Source: CAYOZN01 sp964408455 | GTDB lineage: Bacteria; Planctomycetota; Phycisphaerae; UBA1845; UTPLA1 | Assembly: GCA_964408455.1 (NCBI GenBank) | Contig: CAYOZN010000028.1 | Coordinates: 1 to 64,000 of the forward strand | Direction of reading: 5' to 3' | DNA length: 64,000 bases | Part shown: positions 53,564 through 62,910 of the stretch, piece after piece | Numbering within the stretch: the stretch's first letter is position 1 | How the letters are laid out: every line of letters starts with the position of its first letter | Notes under the pieces: generated by a model | Database searches by the model: none | Told to the model about the DNA's origin: nothing | Seen by the model: only the letters and a program-made list of their open reading frames with translations | Program-made: the position numbers and the translations under genes

Positions 53564-55525
53564 ATGGCAAACCTGCTGAGCGGAATCAAATCTCCGGCCG
53601 ATCTGCGGACGCTGAACAGCGAGCAGACGGCCCAACTGGCGCAGGAAATTCGCGATCGGATCATCGGCGTGGTCAGCCGGCAGGGAGGGCATCTCGCCAG
53701 CAACCTGGGCGTGGTGGAGCTGACGATCGCGCTGCACCGGGTGTTCGACTTCCGGCACGACTATCTGTTGTGGGACGTCGGTCACCAGGCCTACGTGCAC
53801 AAGATTCTCACGGGGCGGCAGGATCGTTTCGACACGATCCGCAAGGCCGGGGGCCTTTCGGGCTTTCCGAACATCGAGGAGAGCGAATACGACCTGTTCA
53901 ACGTGGGGCACGCGGGGACGGCGATTGCCACTGCCGTGGGAATGGCACGCGGCTCGACGCTGATGGGGGACGAGCGGCGGGTGGTGGCGGTCGTGGGCGA
54001 CGCCAGCATCGTGAACGGCGTAGCCTTCGAGGGCCTCAACCAGGCGGGCCCGCTCAAGCGGCAGTTGCTCGTGATACTGAACGACAACAGCATGGGCATT
54101 GCGCCGACGCAGGGCGGCATGGCCGAGTACCTGGCGCGCTTCCGCGCCAGCCCGCTCTATGAAGAACTGAAGAAGAAGGTGAAGCGCTATCTGCCGCAGG
54201 TGCCACTCGTCGGCAAGGCGACGTTCGACGCGCTGGATCATCTGAAAGAGGGCCTGAAGGCGACGGTCTCGCCGCACCAGATCTTTGAGCAGATCGGGTT
54301 CATGTACGTCGGACCGACGGACGGCCACGATACCGAGCACCTGGTCGAACTGCTCGACGGCCTGAAGGATGTGGATCATCCGGTGCTGCTGCACGTGCAC
54401 ACGGTCAAGGGCCGGGGCGTGGACTTTGCCAAGGCCGAGCCGACGAAGTTCCACAGCCCCAAGCCCTTCAAGGTCGAGGGCTGCCGCGTGGAGATTCAGA
54501 GCGGCGGCACGAGCTGGACGAGTGCCTTTGCCGATGCACTGATCGAAGTGGCCAAGGACGATCCGCGCGTCTTCGCCCTGACGGCGGCCATGCCGGACGG
54601 CACGGGGCTCAACAAGTTTCAGCAGGAATTCCCGAATCGCTTTCTGGATGGCGGCATCGCCGAGAGCGGCACGGTCGACATCGCGGCGGGCATGTGCAAG
54701 ACGGGCGTGCGGCCGGTGGCGGCGATTTACTCGACGTTCCTTCAGCGGGCCATGGACCAGGTGTTCCAGGAGGTATCGCTGCAGAAGCTGCCGGTCATCT
54801 TCTGCATGGATCGTGCCGGGCTGGTCGGCGGCGACGGCCCGGTGCACCACGGGTTCATGGATATTGCCTACCTGCGGGCGATGCCGCACATGGTGCTGAT
54901 GGCGCCGGGCGACGGTGACGAGATCATCGAGTGTCTGCGGCTGGCGCTGAAACTCAACGTGCCGTGCGGCATGCGCTATCCCCGCGACACGGTGCCGGCG
55001 TCGATCCACGGCGGCGGACGCGTGCCGGCCTTCGAGACCGGGCGTTCGGTAGTGCTGCGCGAGGGCGTTGATGCCGCCATTTTGGCATACGGCTCGACCT
55101 GCCGCGCGGCCCTGGATGCCGCAGAAATGCTTGCCGGCGATGGGATTGAAGTGCGCGTGGTGAATGCACGATTTGCAAGGCCGGTGGATCGAGAAATGGT
55201 GCGCGATGCGCTGACGCGCGGCGGCCCGGTGCTGACGGCGGAAGAGCACAGCGTGGCGGGCGGCTTCGGTTCGGCGGTGTTGGAGGCGGCGGCGGAGATG
55301 GGTCTTTCCGCGTCGCACCTGACGGTGCTGGGTATGCCGCGCGACCGCTTCATTGCCCATGGGCCGCGTGCCGGGCAGCTGGCGGAGTGCGGCCTGGATG
55401 CCGCGGGCATTGCGGCGGCCGTGAAGGATTCGCTGAGCCGGTGGCCGGCGCTGGACCACGACACGGGCGGAGTCGCCACGGCGGTGCTTGACTACGAGCG
55501 CAATGCCGATGGCGTCCGGCCCTGA
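53564..55525 (+). CDS. dxs: 1-deoxy-D-xylulose-5-phosphate synthase
   Basis: 653 residues. A thiamine-diphosphate enzyme that joins pyruvate and glyceraldehyde 3-phosphate in the first step of the MEP isoprenoid pathway. The TPP motif runs from GDASIVNGVAFEGL to ILNDNSMGIAP. HxGH-type DVGHQAYVHKILTGR lies near 68, and AIYSTFLQRAMDQ and DRAGLVGGDGPVHHG form the second half. The N-terminus (ANLLSGIKSPADLRTL) is canonical from the ATG at 53564; an ATG at 53549 is also possible. Together with ispA it forms the isoprenoid pair of the run. Confidence 0.97.
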   Translation: MANLLSGIKSPADLRTLNSEQTAQLAQEIRDRIIGVVSRQGGHLASNLGVVELTIALHRVFDFRHDYLLWDVGHQAYVHKILTGRQDRFDTIRKAGGLSGFPNIEESEYDLFNVGHAGTAIATAVGMARGSTLMGDERRVVAVVGDASIVNGVAFEGLNQAGPLKRQLLVILNDNSMGIAPTQGGMAEYLARFRASPLYEELKKKVKRYLPQVPLVGKATFDALDHLKEGLKATVSPHQIFEQIGFMYVGPTDGHDTEHLVELLDGLKDVDHPVLLHVHTVKGRGVDFAKAEPTKFHSPKPFKVEGCRVEIQSGGTSWTSAFADALIEVAKDDPRVFALTAAMPDGTGLNKFQQEFPNRFLDGGIAESGTVDIAAGMCKTGVRPVAAIYSTFLQRAMDQVFQEVSLQKLPVIFCMDRAGLVGGDGPVHHGFMDIAYLRAMPHMVLMAPGDGDEIIECLRLALKLNVPCGMRYPRDTVPASIHGGGRVPAFETGRSVVLREGVDAAILAYGSTCRAALDAAEMLAGDGIEVRVVNARFARPVDREMVRDALTRGGPVLTAEEHSVAGGFGSAVLEAAAEMGLSASHLTVLGMPRDRFIAHGPRAGQLAECGLDAAGIAAAVKDSLSRWPALDHDTGGVATAVLDYERNADGVRP

Positions 55526-55531
55526 AGTCGA

Positions 55532-56632
55532 TTAATCGGGTGCCGAGTGCTTTGCTGATGCATTATTCCCGCGATACTCGTCGGCCAGGTTCTTGATCGT
55601 CCGGTAGTAGGCCAGGACCTTTTCGTAGTGCTCCGCGCCATCCTTGTCGACGAGCTGGACGGCCTGTTCCTGGTTCTTGATGGCCTCGTCCAGCATGCCC
55701 ATTTCCGACTGAATCTGAGCGAGCATGGCCAGATCGGTGGCATCGCGGCCCTTCGTAAGCTCGTTAAGCCGGACGACGGAGCGAAAGAGCAGGCCGGCAT
55801 TGCGTTCGGCGGGATTGCGGTTGTACTCGATCTCGACCAGCTTGCGGAGGTCTTCTTCGGAATTCTTGAACGTCCGTTCGATGACTTCTTCCAGGGCGGG
55901 AATCTCTTTCTCGCGGTCGAATTCCTCCAGCAGGCTGCGCTTGATCATGTAGGCATGCAGCCGCGGCGGCTGGACGGCCAGCAGTTTCTCGACGATGGCG
56001 AAGCTCTTGTCGGCGTCGCGCGTGGCAAGAACGGCCCGCAGTTCCTCCATGCCCTCCTGGAATTTCTTCTCTGCTTCGGCGGTGTTCTTTGCGGCCTCCA
56101 GATCGAACTTGCCCGCCAGCACCTGCTCCACGACGTGATCGAGCGCGCGCGTGTCCAGAGGATTGCCCGTCCAGACGACGACGTTGTTGCGATCGACGAC
56201 GTAGGCGTGGGGAATGCCCGGGATGTCGTCCATGTACTTCTCCCACGTTGCCATGTCCTTGTCACCGCCGACGTGGTATTCCATCTTCATCTTGTCCTTG
56301 AGAAACGGCTCGATGTCGCCGGCTTCCTCGTTGCTCATGCCGATGACGATCAGGCCATCCTTGCCATGCTTCTTCTGAAGCTCGCCGAGATGCGGGATGC
56401 TCTTGAGACAGGGACCGCACCAGGTGGCCCAGAACTCGACGATGAACACGTGCTTGTCCGCGCCCTCTTCGCCGGGCAGGGCGGGCGGCTTGGTGGTGTA
56501 CCATTTTTCGGCCACGACCTTGGGGGCTTTGTCGCCAATGGCCGGCGAGGCTGCCGCGGACTGGGCGATGCCGGCGACGGCGGACAGGCTTATGGCGACG
56601 GCGACGAGGGACGGCATGCGGTAAAGTTTCAT
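55532..56632 (-). CDS. TlpA-like thioredoxin-fold protein with helical C-terminal domain
   Basis: 366 residues. A signal peptide ends near AAA (residue 28). The thioredoxin domain (about 30-165) has the redox motif WCGPC (Cys 72 and 75) and IPGIPHAYVVDR with its cis-Pro. A further 190 residues, mostly helical, look like TPR-style repeats (LEEVIERTFKNSEEDLRKLVE, LAMLAQIQSEMGMLDEAI). It may reduce or fold periplasmic proteins, with the helical part acting as a partner-binding domain. Convergent with dxs; the gap is only six bases. Confidence 0.88.
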   Translation of the reverse strand: MKLYRMPSLVAVAISLSAVAGIAQSAAASPAIGDKAPKVVAEKWYTTKPPALPGEEGADKHVFIVEFWATWCGPCLKSIPHLGELQKKHGKDGLIVIGMSNEEAGDIEPFLKDKMKMEYHVGGDKDMATWEKYMDDIPGIPHAYVVDRNNVVVWTGNPLDTRALDHVVEQVLAGKFDLEAAKNTAEAEKKFQEGMEELRAVLATRDADKSFAIVEKLLAVQPPRLHAYMIKRSLLEEFDREKEIPALEEVIERTFKNSEEDLRKLVEIEYNRNPAERNAGLLFRSVVRLNELTKGRDATDLAMLAQIQSEMGMLDEAIKNQEQAVQLVDKDGAEHYEKVLAYYRTIKNLADEYRGNNASAKHSAPD

Positions 56633-56756
56633 AGTGACTCCTGACCTGTGCCGCCCGCGTGCTGTTCCTGCGCGCGGTGCGGCTGGTTGATGATCCTGGC
56701 CCTGCCGTATTCTAATGAGTCGCCGGTGAGACCGCAGCCAGCCGGCGCGATGGCGA

Positions 56757-57485
56757 ATGCCCGAACCGACGAGCGAAATGCCGAATGCACTGCCCCTGGT
56801 GCTCTACGAGAGCCAGCCGCATCCGTGCGCCTATCTGCCCGGCCGCCTGGCCGTGGATGAATTCGGCATCGCCGAGCGTCTGCCGCCGGCCATCTATGAG
56901 CGCCTCATGAATCGCGGCTTTCGGCGGTCCGGGCGGCTTGTGTATCGACCGGTGTGCGATGGCTGCCGCGAGTGCGTCCCGCTACGGGTAAGGGCGGCAG
57001 ATTTTGTGCCCAGCCGCTCGCAGCGACGCGTGCTGCGGCGCAATTGCGACGTACAGGTCGCCGTCGGCCGGCCGGAGATCAGCGACGAAAAATATCGCCT
57101 GTTCTGCGACTACGTGCGAGAGCAGCACGACGGCCAGATGGCGATGGAACGGGCGGCGTTCAGCGAGTTCCTCTATCAATCGCCGACGGATACGCGCGAG
57201 ATGGTCCTGACGATCGACGATCGGCCGGCGGGCGTGGGGATTGTGGACGTATGCCCGGGTTGCGTGTCGTCGGTCTATTTCTTTTTCGATCCGGTCCATG
57301 CACGGCGCAGCCTGGGCGTTTTCTCGGCGCTGAAGGAAATAGAGATGTGCCGGCAGCTTGGCATTGAATACTGGTATGCCGGCTTCTTCGTGAGGGAATG
57401 CGACCGCATGAACTACAAGGCCAGTTTTCGACCGTACGAACTGCTCGACAGGGACGGTCGCTGGCATCGCGAAGCGGCTCGGTGA
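56757..57485 (+). CDS. bpt: Aspartate/glutamate leucyltransferase (Bpt)
   Basis: 242 residues. It attaches leucine from Leu-tRNA to N-terminal Asp or Glu of proteins for degradation through the N-end rule pathway. PCAYLPGRLAVDEFG, FRRSGRLVYRPVCDGCRECVPLRV (with Cys residues at 66, 69 and 73) and the C-terminal GIEYWYAGFFVRECDRMNYKASFRPYE are characteristic of the ATE-type fold. An ATG at 56778 is the alternative start. The ClpS/ClpAP partners are not encoded nearby. A TATTCT sits near 56708. Confidence 0.92.
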   Translation: MPEPTSEMPNALPLVLYESQPHPCAYLPGRLAVDEFGIAERLPPAIYERLMNRGFRRSGRLVYRPVCDGCRECVPLRVRAADFVPSRSQRRVLRRNCDVQVAVGRPEISDEKYRLFCDYVREQHDGQMAMERAAFSEFLYQSPTDTREMVLTIDDRPAGVGIVDVCPGCVSSVYFFFDPVHARRSLGVFSALKEIEMCRQLGIEYWYAGFFVRECDRMNYKASFRPYELLDRDGRWHREAAR

Positions 57486-57546
57486 ATCCTGTGCGGCGGC
57501 CCCACGAAGCGTCGGCCTGCTTGCTTTCAGTTTCCGCCTGCCGTTC

Positions 57547-60414
57547 TTACGCGCCTTCCTCCCGGATCATGACTTCCGCCACGACCGCCTTGGATTCTCG
57601 CTCGACGGCGCGAATCCAGCCGAATCGCCCCATTTTCTCGGGCGCTGCCGGCGGCTTTGCGGTCAGTTTCCAATCGACTTCGACCGCGACGCCGGGATAG
57701 AGCACGGCATTCGAATCATCGCCGTGGCTCACGTTGACGCCGATGGGCGTGGCGTAGAGATACTCGATGGCGATGTCGAACTCCACGCTGTCGTCGCGTT
57801 CCGCATGGGTGAAGGCGGGCTGAATCTCCAGCTTGCACGTGCTGGTCTTGTCTGGGTTGGGGTTGTTCGTGGTGAATGTCAGCGTCGGCTCGCCCAGTCC
57901 CTGCTGGGCGATGGCCTTGCCCGCGTCGTCGTAGATGTTGACGGCGCAATCGGTGAGCTTTGCGTAGTCCTCGTCCGAGAGATCGAGCTTGACGCGGACC
58001 GCCTTTATCTCAGACGTCATTGGCAGGCTGATCTCCTCGCGATCCTTGCCGGTGGTGATCTTCAGCTTCCGGGCGGTGCGATAGCCCTCGATGGCGCCTT
58101 CGAATGCCACGCCGGTGGCGCGATCAAAGGAATTGACGAATTTTACTTCGCCGGAAGGCAGGCTGCCGGCGGCGCTGGCCAGATTGACGACTTTCTCCGG
58201 CGCGACCTGCACGCCGTCGAACCGGACCTCGAGGTTGTAGTGCGATTCATCCTGTGCCCCGACGGAGGTGATGGGGATTTCCCAGATTCCGGGCTCCAGC
58301 TCCTCCTGGATGGTGTAGCTCGTCTCGTTCAGACCGTCGCGGGTGTTGATGCGCACGTGGGCGCGGCCGGGCAGATAGCGGCCGTCCGGGCGGTGAATGC
58401 GGTAGGCGTGGGCCACGCCGAGCTGGCCGTCGACCGACGTCATCTTGAGGTGCATGGCGCTGGCGCCGGCGGGCACTTCGACGAAGTGACGGCGCACGAT
58501 CCAGCCGAGGACGCGCTGATCCACGAGGCGGATGCGATAGCCGGTGTCGGCGCCGGGACGCAAAGGAACGACGACGCTGTTGACCAAATGGAACATCGGC
58601 AACTCGCCGTCATAGCCGGTCACGGTGGCGACATGCAGGCCGGGCTCCTCGAGTTTGGCGGCATCGTAGCTGACGCGAACGTCGGCGCTTTGTTCGCTTC
58701 GGAAATAGACCTGTTCCTGGGCGGGCCTGCACCAGTCCGCGTCGCTCTTCAGCGTCAGCCGGCGGGAAAAGGCGGTGATCTCGGTGGCGTCGGCGGTCGG
58801 GATGAGCACCGGTTTGACGGTGAAGACCTGTGGCCGATCGGCAGGGAAATAGCGCGTGCGCCAGTAGGCTGCGGGTGCCTTGCCGCCGGCACCAAGGGGG
58901 CTCTCGGTCGATATGGCAAAGCCGTAGAGAATGTCGCCGGCGCGGCTCTTCAGCAGGCCGTCGAGGATTTGGGCGGCACGCGGCAGATCGGGCAGGCCGG
59001 CGCCATAGTCGAGCGCGTTGTAGCCGTCGATGGGCCGGGCCGAGGCCGCGAGGGCCTGGCCGATCCAGTCGGCACGAGGGGCGACACGCTGCTCGTGGGC
59101 GCGCTGGGCGAGAACGGCGCAGAGGCCGGCGGCGTAGGGCGAGGCCATGCTGGTGCCCTGCCAGAAATCGTGCGAGCGCTCCCACCGGGGCACGGTGGAC
59201 GTCATCATGCCGGGCGTGGCCAGCGTGGGCTTGGCCAGTTCGCCGCCGCGGGAGCTGAACTGCGTGAGCTGGGGCTGCGCGATCGTCTCGCCGCGCACAT
59301 CCTTTGCCGTGTCGACGGCAAGCAGGGCGGCGACGGCGATGGCGGCATTGGCGCCGGCGGGCGTGCCGATGGACGACAGGCCGGGTCCATTGTTGCCGGC
59401 GCTGGTGCAGACGACGAGGGACGGGTTCTTCCGCATGATGCCGTCGAGGAACTCATCGACATCGTGCCGGCCTTCCTGGATGGAGCCGATGCCGTAGCTG
59501 AGATTGCAGACGACGGTCACGTTCTTTTCGCGGGCGAAGCGGGCGGCGTATTCGAATGCCTTTTGCTTGGCACCGGTCACGGTCGCGCCGCCGGAGAGGC
59601 TGCTGTGGCCGATCTTGAGGCTGATGACGCTGGCGCCGGGAGCGACGCCGTCGAAGCCGACCTGGCCGAGGATGTCGTTGCCGGCGGCGATGCCGGCGAC
59701 GTGGGTGCCGTGGCCACCGCTGTCGAAGTGGATGCTGACGCGCCGTTCTTTCACGAAGATGTTCAGGGCGCAGGTGATCGGCTCGATCTGCTTTTCGCGG
59801 CGCTCGCGGGCAAAGTTGAATCGATGGTAGTCGATGTGGTAGTTTTTGAGCGATTTTTCGTCGGAGAAATCGCGATCGCCGTCGGTATCGACCAGGCAGA
59901 CGGCGTCATCGTCGTTGCCGGCGTCGTGGCTGATCACGCAGACGCCGAATACGTCGTCCTTGTCGCCGTCGTCGTTGACATCGGGCACGGCAGAATTGCG
60001 GAAGGCCTTTTCCTCGAGGCGGCCGAACCACAGCGACGTGCCGTCCGCGTGGTGGGCGCCATCGGGCGGCGTGTAAAGCTGAGGCGATCCATCCTTGTCG
60101 TAGAACACGAGGCGATCATGTTCGTCGTTCCAGACGGCGCGGCTCAGTTGGACGTCGCCCTCGCCGGTGAAGTCCTGCACGTCGATTACCTTCATCTCGC
60201 CGGTCGTCGTCTGCTGAAGTCCCGGGACATCCATATCGACGCCGGTGTCGAGCACGGCGACGACGATGCCGCGGCCATCATGCGTGGGATGCTGCTGGCG
60301 ATAGGCATCCACCCTGGCGGAGGAGAGCGAAAGCTGCGTCCACGGAATGGACGTCTGTGCGGCACAGGCGGCGGGAGCAAACAGGAACAGGCAGTTGGCG
60401 ACTTTTCTACGCAT
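57547..60414 (-). CDS. Secreted subtilisin-family serine protease (TPPII-like)
   Basis: 955 residues. GGAG lies seven bases before the ATG at 60414. A signal peptide ends near AAQ (residue 20). The catalytic triad is D56 (VLDTGVD), H235 (GGHGTHVAG) and S422 (GTSMASPYA), with Asn 341 for the oxyanion hole. The insertion of about 180 residues between Asp and His is typical of tripeptidyl-peptidase II relatives, and the long C-terminal half (about 560-955) consists of beta-sandwich-like segments as in TPPII. It is probably an exported peptidase; whether it assembles into large complexes is unknown. Confidence 0.9.
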   Translation of the reverse strand: MRRKVANCLFLFAPAACAAQTSIPWTQLSLSSARVDAYRQQHPTHDGRGIVVAVLDTGVDMDVPGLQQTTTGEMKVIDVQDFTGEGDVQLSRAVWNDEHDRLVFYDKDGSPQLYTPPDGAHHADGTSLWFGRLEEKAFRNSAVPDVNDDGDKDDVFGVCVISHDAGNDDDAVCLVDTDGDRDFSDEKSLKNYHIDYHRFNFARERREKQIEPITCALNIFVKERRVSIHFDSGGHGTHVAGIAAGNDILGQVGFDGVAPGASVISLKIGHSSLSGGATVTGAKQKAFEYAARFAREKNVTVVCNLSYGIGSIQEGRHDVDEFLDGIMRKNPSLVVCTSAGNNGPGLSSIGTPAGANAAIAVAALLAVDTAKDVRGETIAQPQLTQFSSRGGELAKPTLATPGMMTSTVPRWERSHDFWQGTSMASPYAAGLCAVLAQRAHEQRVAPRADWIGQALAASARPIDGYNALDYGAGLPDLPRAAQILDGLLKSRAGDILYGFAISTESPLGAGGKAPAAYWRTRYFPADRPQVFTVKPVLIPTADATEITAFSRRLTLKSDADWCRPAQEQVYFRSEQSADVRVSYDAAKLEEPGLHVATVTGYDGELPMFHLVNSVVVPLRPGADTGYRIRLVDQRVLGWIVRRHFVEVPAGASAMHLKMTSVDGQLGVAHAYRIHRPDGRYLPGRAHVRINTRDGLNETSYTIQEELEPGIWEIPITSVGAQDESHYNLEVRFDGVQVAPEKVVNLASAAGSLPSGEVKFVNSFDRATGVAFEGAIEGYRTARKLKITTGKDREEISLPMTSEIKAVRVKLDLSDEDYAKLTDCAVNIYDDAGKAIAQQGLGEPTLTFTTNNPNPDKTSTCKLEIQPAFTHAERDDSVEFDIAIEYLYATPIGVNVSHGDDSNAVLYPGVAVEVDWKLTAKPPAAPEKMGRFGWIRAVERESKAVVAEVMIREEGA

Positions 60415-60766
60415 GGCAGGGCTCCAATGCGGGATGGACATCTTCCCCCGGACGGGCGACGGCTCGTTGCAAACGGCCTTCATCGTAGATATCAGAAGCC
60501 ACCGGCAATGTCCAGTTTCGGGACGGTCATGCAGTGTTTGCGAGTCGCCGTGGCGGTGGGAGCGTTGCCGCCGACGGAATTGTGCAGGGGAGCTGTCGCT
60601 CGACGGGGCGGGAACGCCGGCGGGCGACAAGGCCGAGATCGGCCGTGCCGCCCGCAGGAAGATTTGGGCCCTTGGCAGGATCGCGAAGTATGCCGCGGGC
60701 CCGGTGGTGGTGTGCTGATGGTGTGTGCCATAAAGCCGGCATGGCGGCTGCGCTGCGGCGGCCGGA

Positions 60767-62716
60767 TCAAAGGCCGCCTGGCTGGCGCGATTTGACGCGG
60801 CCGGGCTGCGCGTCTGGATCGTCCTGGCTCTGCGGGATGGGGACGCGCTCGACGGCGCGAGCGCGCATGGCCATACCGGCGGCTCCGTTGATCATGGGGC
60901 CGAACTGATCGAGGGCCTTGTTGATGTCGGGCAGGCCGCTGACGGCGGCGTGAATCGTGAGCTGGACCGGCGACTGTCCGACGCCAAGCCAGACCACCAT
61001 GTTGTCGCACAGGCTCGCGGCGGCGCGTGCTGCCATGGCCTCTTCAGTATCGAATGCGCCGGCGGCTGTGCGGGCAACACGTCCGACGTGGACTGCGGCC
61101 ATGATGGTGGTATCCCGCGGCATACGGGCGATGGCATTGCCCATCACGTCGTCTTCGAGAATGGACTGCTTCTTGTTGTGTGCGCGAACGGCGCCCTTCA
61201 GTGCCGTGCGTGTCACACCGATGGCAATGCAGTTTTCCAGATCGGTCATGTAGATCTGGCCGAACTGGGGGATGGTGTATGCCTTGGCATCGGTGGTGCC
61301 GATGCGGACGGCCTTCGGCGGAACCGGCTCGCTGCCCGCCACCAGGCCCGGCAGGGTGAAGATCTGGTCCCACAAGGCGCGCGACTTGGCGATGTCATTC
61401 ACCGCCAGCAGGATGCCGACGTTGGGAATTTTAATCCGTTCGCCGTCGATGTGGGTGCTGGTCAAATCGCCGGTCTGGGCAAAGACGCAGACCTCGCGGA
61501 CATTGCCGAAGAATTCGCGGGGGATATCGAGGCCGGTCACGCCGGGCGGCTCGGTCTGGTCGGCGCCCTCGGCGGCATTGGCGACCATGCCGGTGATGGC
61601 GGGGTTCAGGCCGAAACCGAAGACCGCGGCCGCGTCGGCCGGCACCAGCTTCAGGCACTCGCGGGTCATCGGCGGCATGCGAAGGAGGTTGTAGACTATG
61701 CTATGGTGGCCATCGGCGTAGCGGACCGCGAGGTCCAGGCCGAGGGAGCCGTTGTCGATGCCGGCCGAAAAGGTGGCCCATCGCAGGCTTTCAAGGTCGG
61801 CCAGGACATTGGCCATGCGCAGGTCTTCCAGGTCGCGGTCGCTCGCCCGCTCCTTTACGAGCTTGAATATCTTCTGAAGGTCGGCAAAGCCGAAGAGCGT
61901 GCCTTCCGGCCGGCGGCCAAGATTGTCCTTCAGGTCCTCACGTGACGCGAGAGAACCCTTTGACTTGCCCAACAGGCGGCTCACCGCGCCCTGGACGAGG
62001 GCGCGATCGGTGCCGACGATCAGCAGTGACTCGGTCAGGACACCCGTGACCGCTCCGACTTCGGGAATGGACACGCCGAAGGTCGGCATGCCGTGGACGG
62101 TCTCGGCGGTGGGGGCAAACTGAAAGGCGGTTTCGAGCAGACCCTTGAGGAGCGTCATGTCGCCGTGGTGTACGACAAGCACGCCCGAAGGCGGGCCGCC
62201 CTCGAAATTAATCTCGGTGAGGGCGAGGGCCGCGCCACCGAAGGTGTTGAGGGCGTCGAGCAGGGCGGGGCTGATGGCGATTTCCTTTGGGATGTAGAAA
62301 GGCGCGTCAGACGGCGTGGCCGGGCGCTTGGCAAGCAGGTCGCGGATGTCGGATTTTGTCAGCCCCATCATTTGTGCCAGGCCACCGAACAGCATGCCGG
62401 GTCGACTGAGTTCGACGTACACGACCGATTCGGGCGGCATGAGGGTGGCGAAGTGCTGGGCTGCCAAGGCATCGCGGCAGCGGGCGGCGCCGGCGCCGGC
62501 AATGCTCTTGATTTCCGCGTCGCGGGCCTCGTCGAGAACTGTTTCGTAGAGCGCCCTCGCCTTTGCATAGTCCCTGGCGTGATGCTCAAGGAAGTAGGCG
62601 CGGTGCAGATCGTCCGGCGTATCGGCGCTAATCGGCAACCCGAACGCGGGCAGAACTGGAAATATCACGACGGCCAGGAAAGCTACACTCGTACGAACAC
62701 GCCTTGCGCAGTCCAT
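60767..62716 (-). CDS. Large secreted protein, DUF3352-like
   Basis: 649 residues; GGAGG lies six bases before the ATG at 62716. A signal peptide ends near AFG (residue 26). A short TPR-like stretch (YFLEHHARDYAKARALYETVL) precedes a large region beginning LMPPESVVYVELSRPGMLFG, the start of DUF3352-like proteins, with repeated alpha/beta phrases such as GADQ...ITGMV and LLIVGTDRALVQGAVSRLL. No catalytic motif is seen. The C-terminus is basic and disordered. Probably periplasmic or surface; biochemical role unknown. Confidence 0.65.
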   Translation of the reverse strand: MDCARRVRTSVAFLAVVIFPVLPAFGLPISADTPDDLHRAYFLEHHARDYAKARALYETVLDEARDAEIKSIAGAGAARCRDALAAQHFATLMPPESVVYVELSRPGMLFGGLAQMMGLTKSDIRDLLAKRPATPSDAPFYIPKEIAISPALLDALNTFGGAALALTEINFEGGPPSGVLVVHHGDMTLLKGLLETAFQFAPTAETVHGMPTFGVSIPEVGAVTGVLTESLLIVGTDRALVQGAVSRLLGKSKGSLASREDLKDNLGRRPEGTLFGFADLQKIFKLVKERASDRDLEDLRMANVLADLESLRWATFSAGIDNGSLGLDLAVRYADGHHSIVYNLLRMPPMTRECLKLVPADAAAVFGFGLNPAITGMVANAAEGADQTEPPGVTGLDIPREFFGNVREVCVFAQTGDLTSTHIDGERIKIPNVGILLAVNDIAKSRALWDQIFTLPGLVAGSEPVPPKAVRIGTTDAKAYTIPQFGQIYMTDLENCIAIGVTRTALKGAVRAHNKKQSILEDDVMGNAIARMPRDTTIMAAVHVGRVARTAAGAFDTEEAMAARAAASLCDNMVVWLGVGQSPVQLTIHAAVSGLPDINKALDQFGPMINGAAGMAMRARAVERVPIPQSQDDPDAQPGRVKSRQPGGL

Positions 62717-62910
62717 GACACACCTCCCGAAAACCCGACATTTTGCCTTTGAGCGGTGCCCGGTCGGCCGCGAGACGGCGGCCGGGGCCTGTTGACGATC
62801 CCGATGGAATTGGCCCGTTCGTTCCAAGTATTTCCTGCCGCGTCACTTTTATTAAACCGTGGGCATGCGGAAGTCTTTCGCGGTCCACTTTCCCCGCCGA
62901 AAATGCTGGA
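62717..62910. other. Divergent promoter region
   Basis: 194 bases between two divergent start codons. A GC-rich hairpin (GGCCGC...GCGGCC near 62768-62785) and an AT-rich patch with TTTTATTAAAC near 62849 are visible. Promoters for both genes should be here, but none can be assigned with confidence. Confidence 0.4.

Noticed and set aside
57724..60795. Plus-strand frame of about 1023 codons opposite the subtilase
   Set aside because: GC-rich codon usage on the other strand leaves an antisense frame open. The subtilase has a full catalytic triad and signal peptide.
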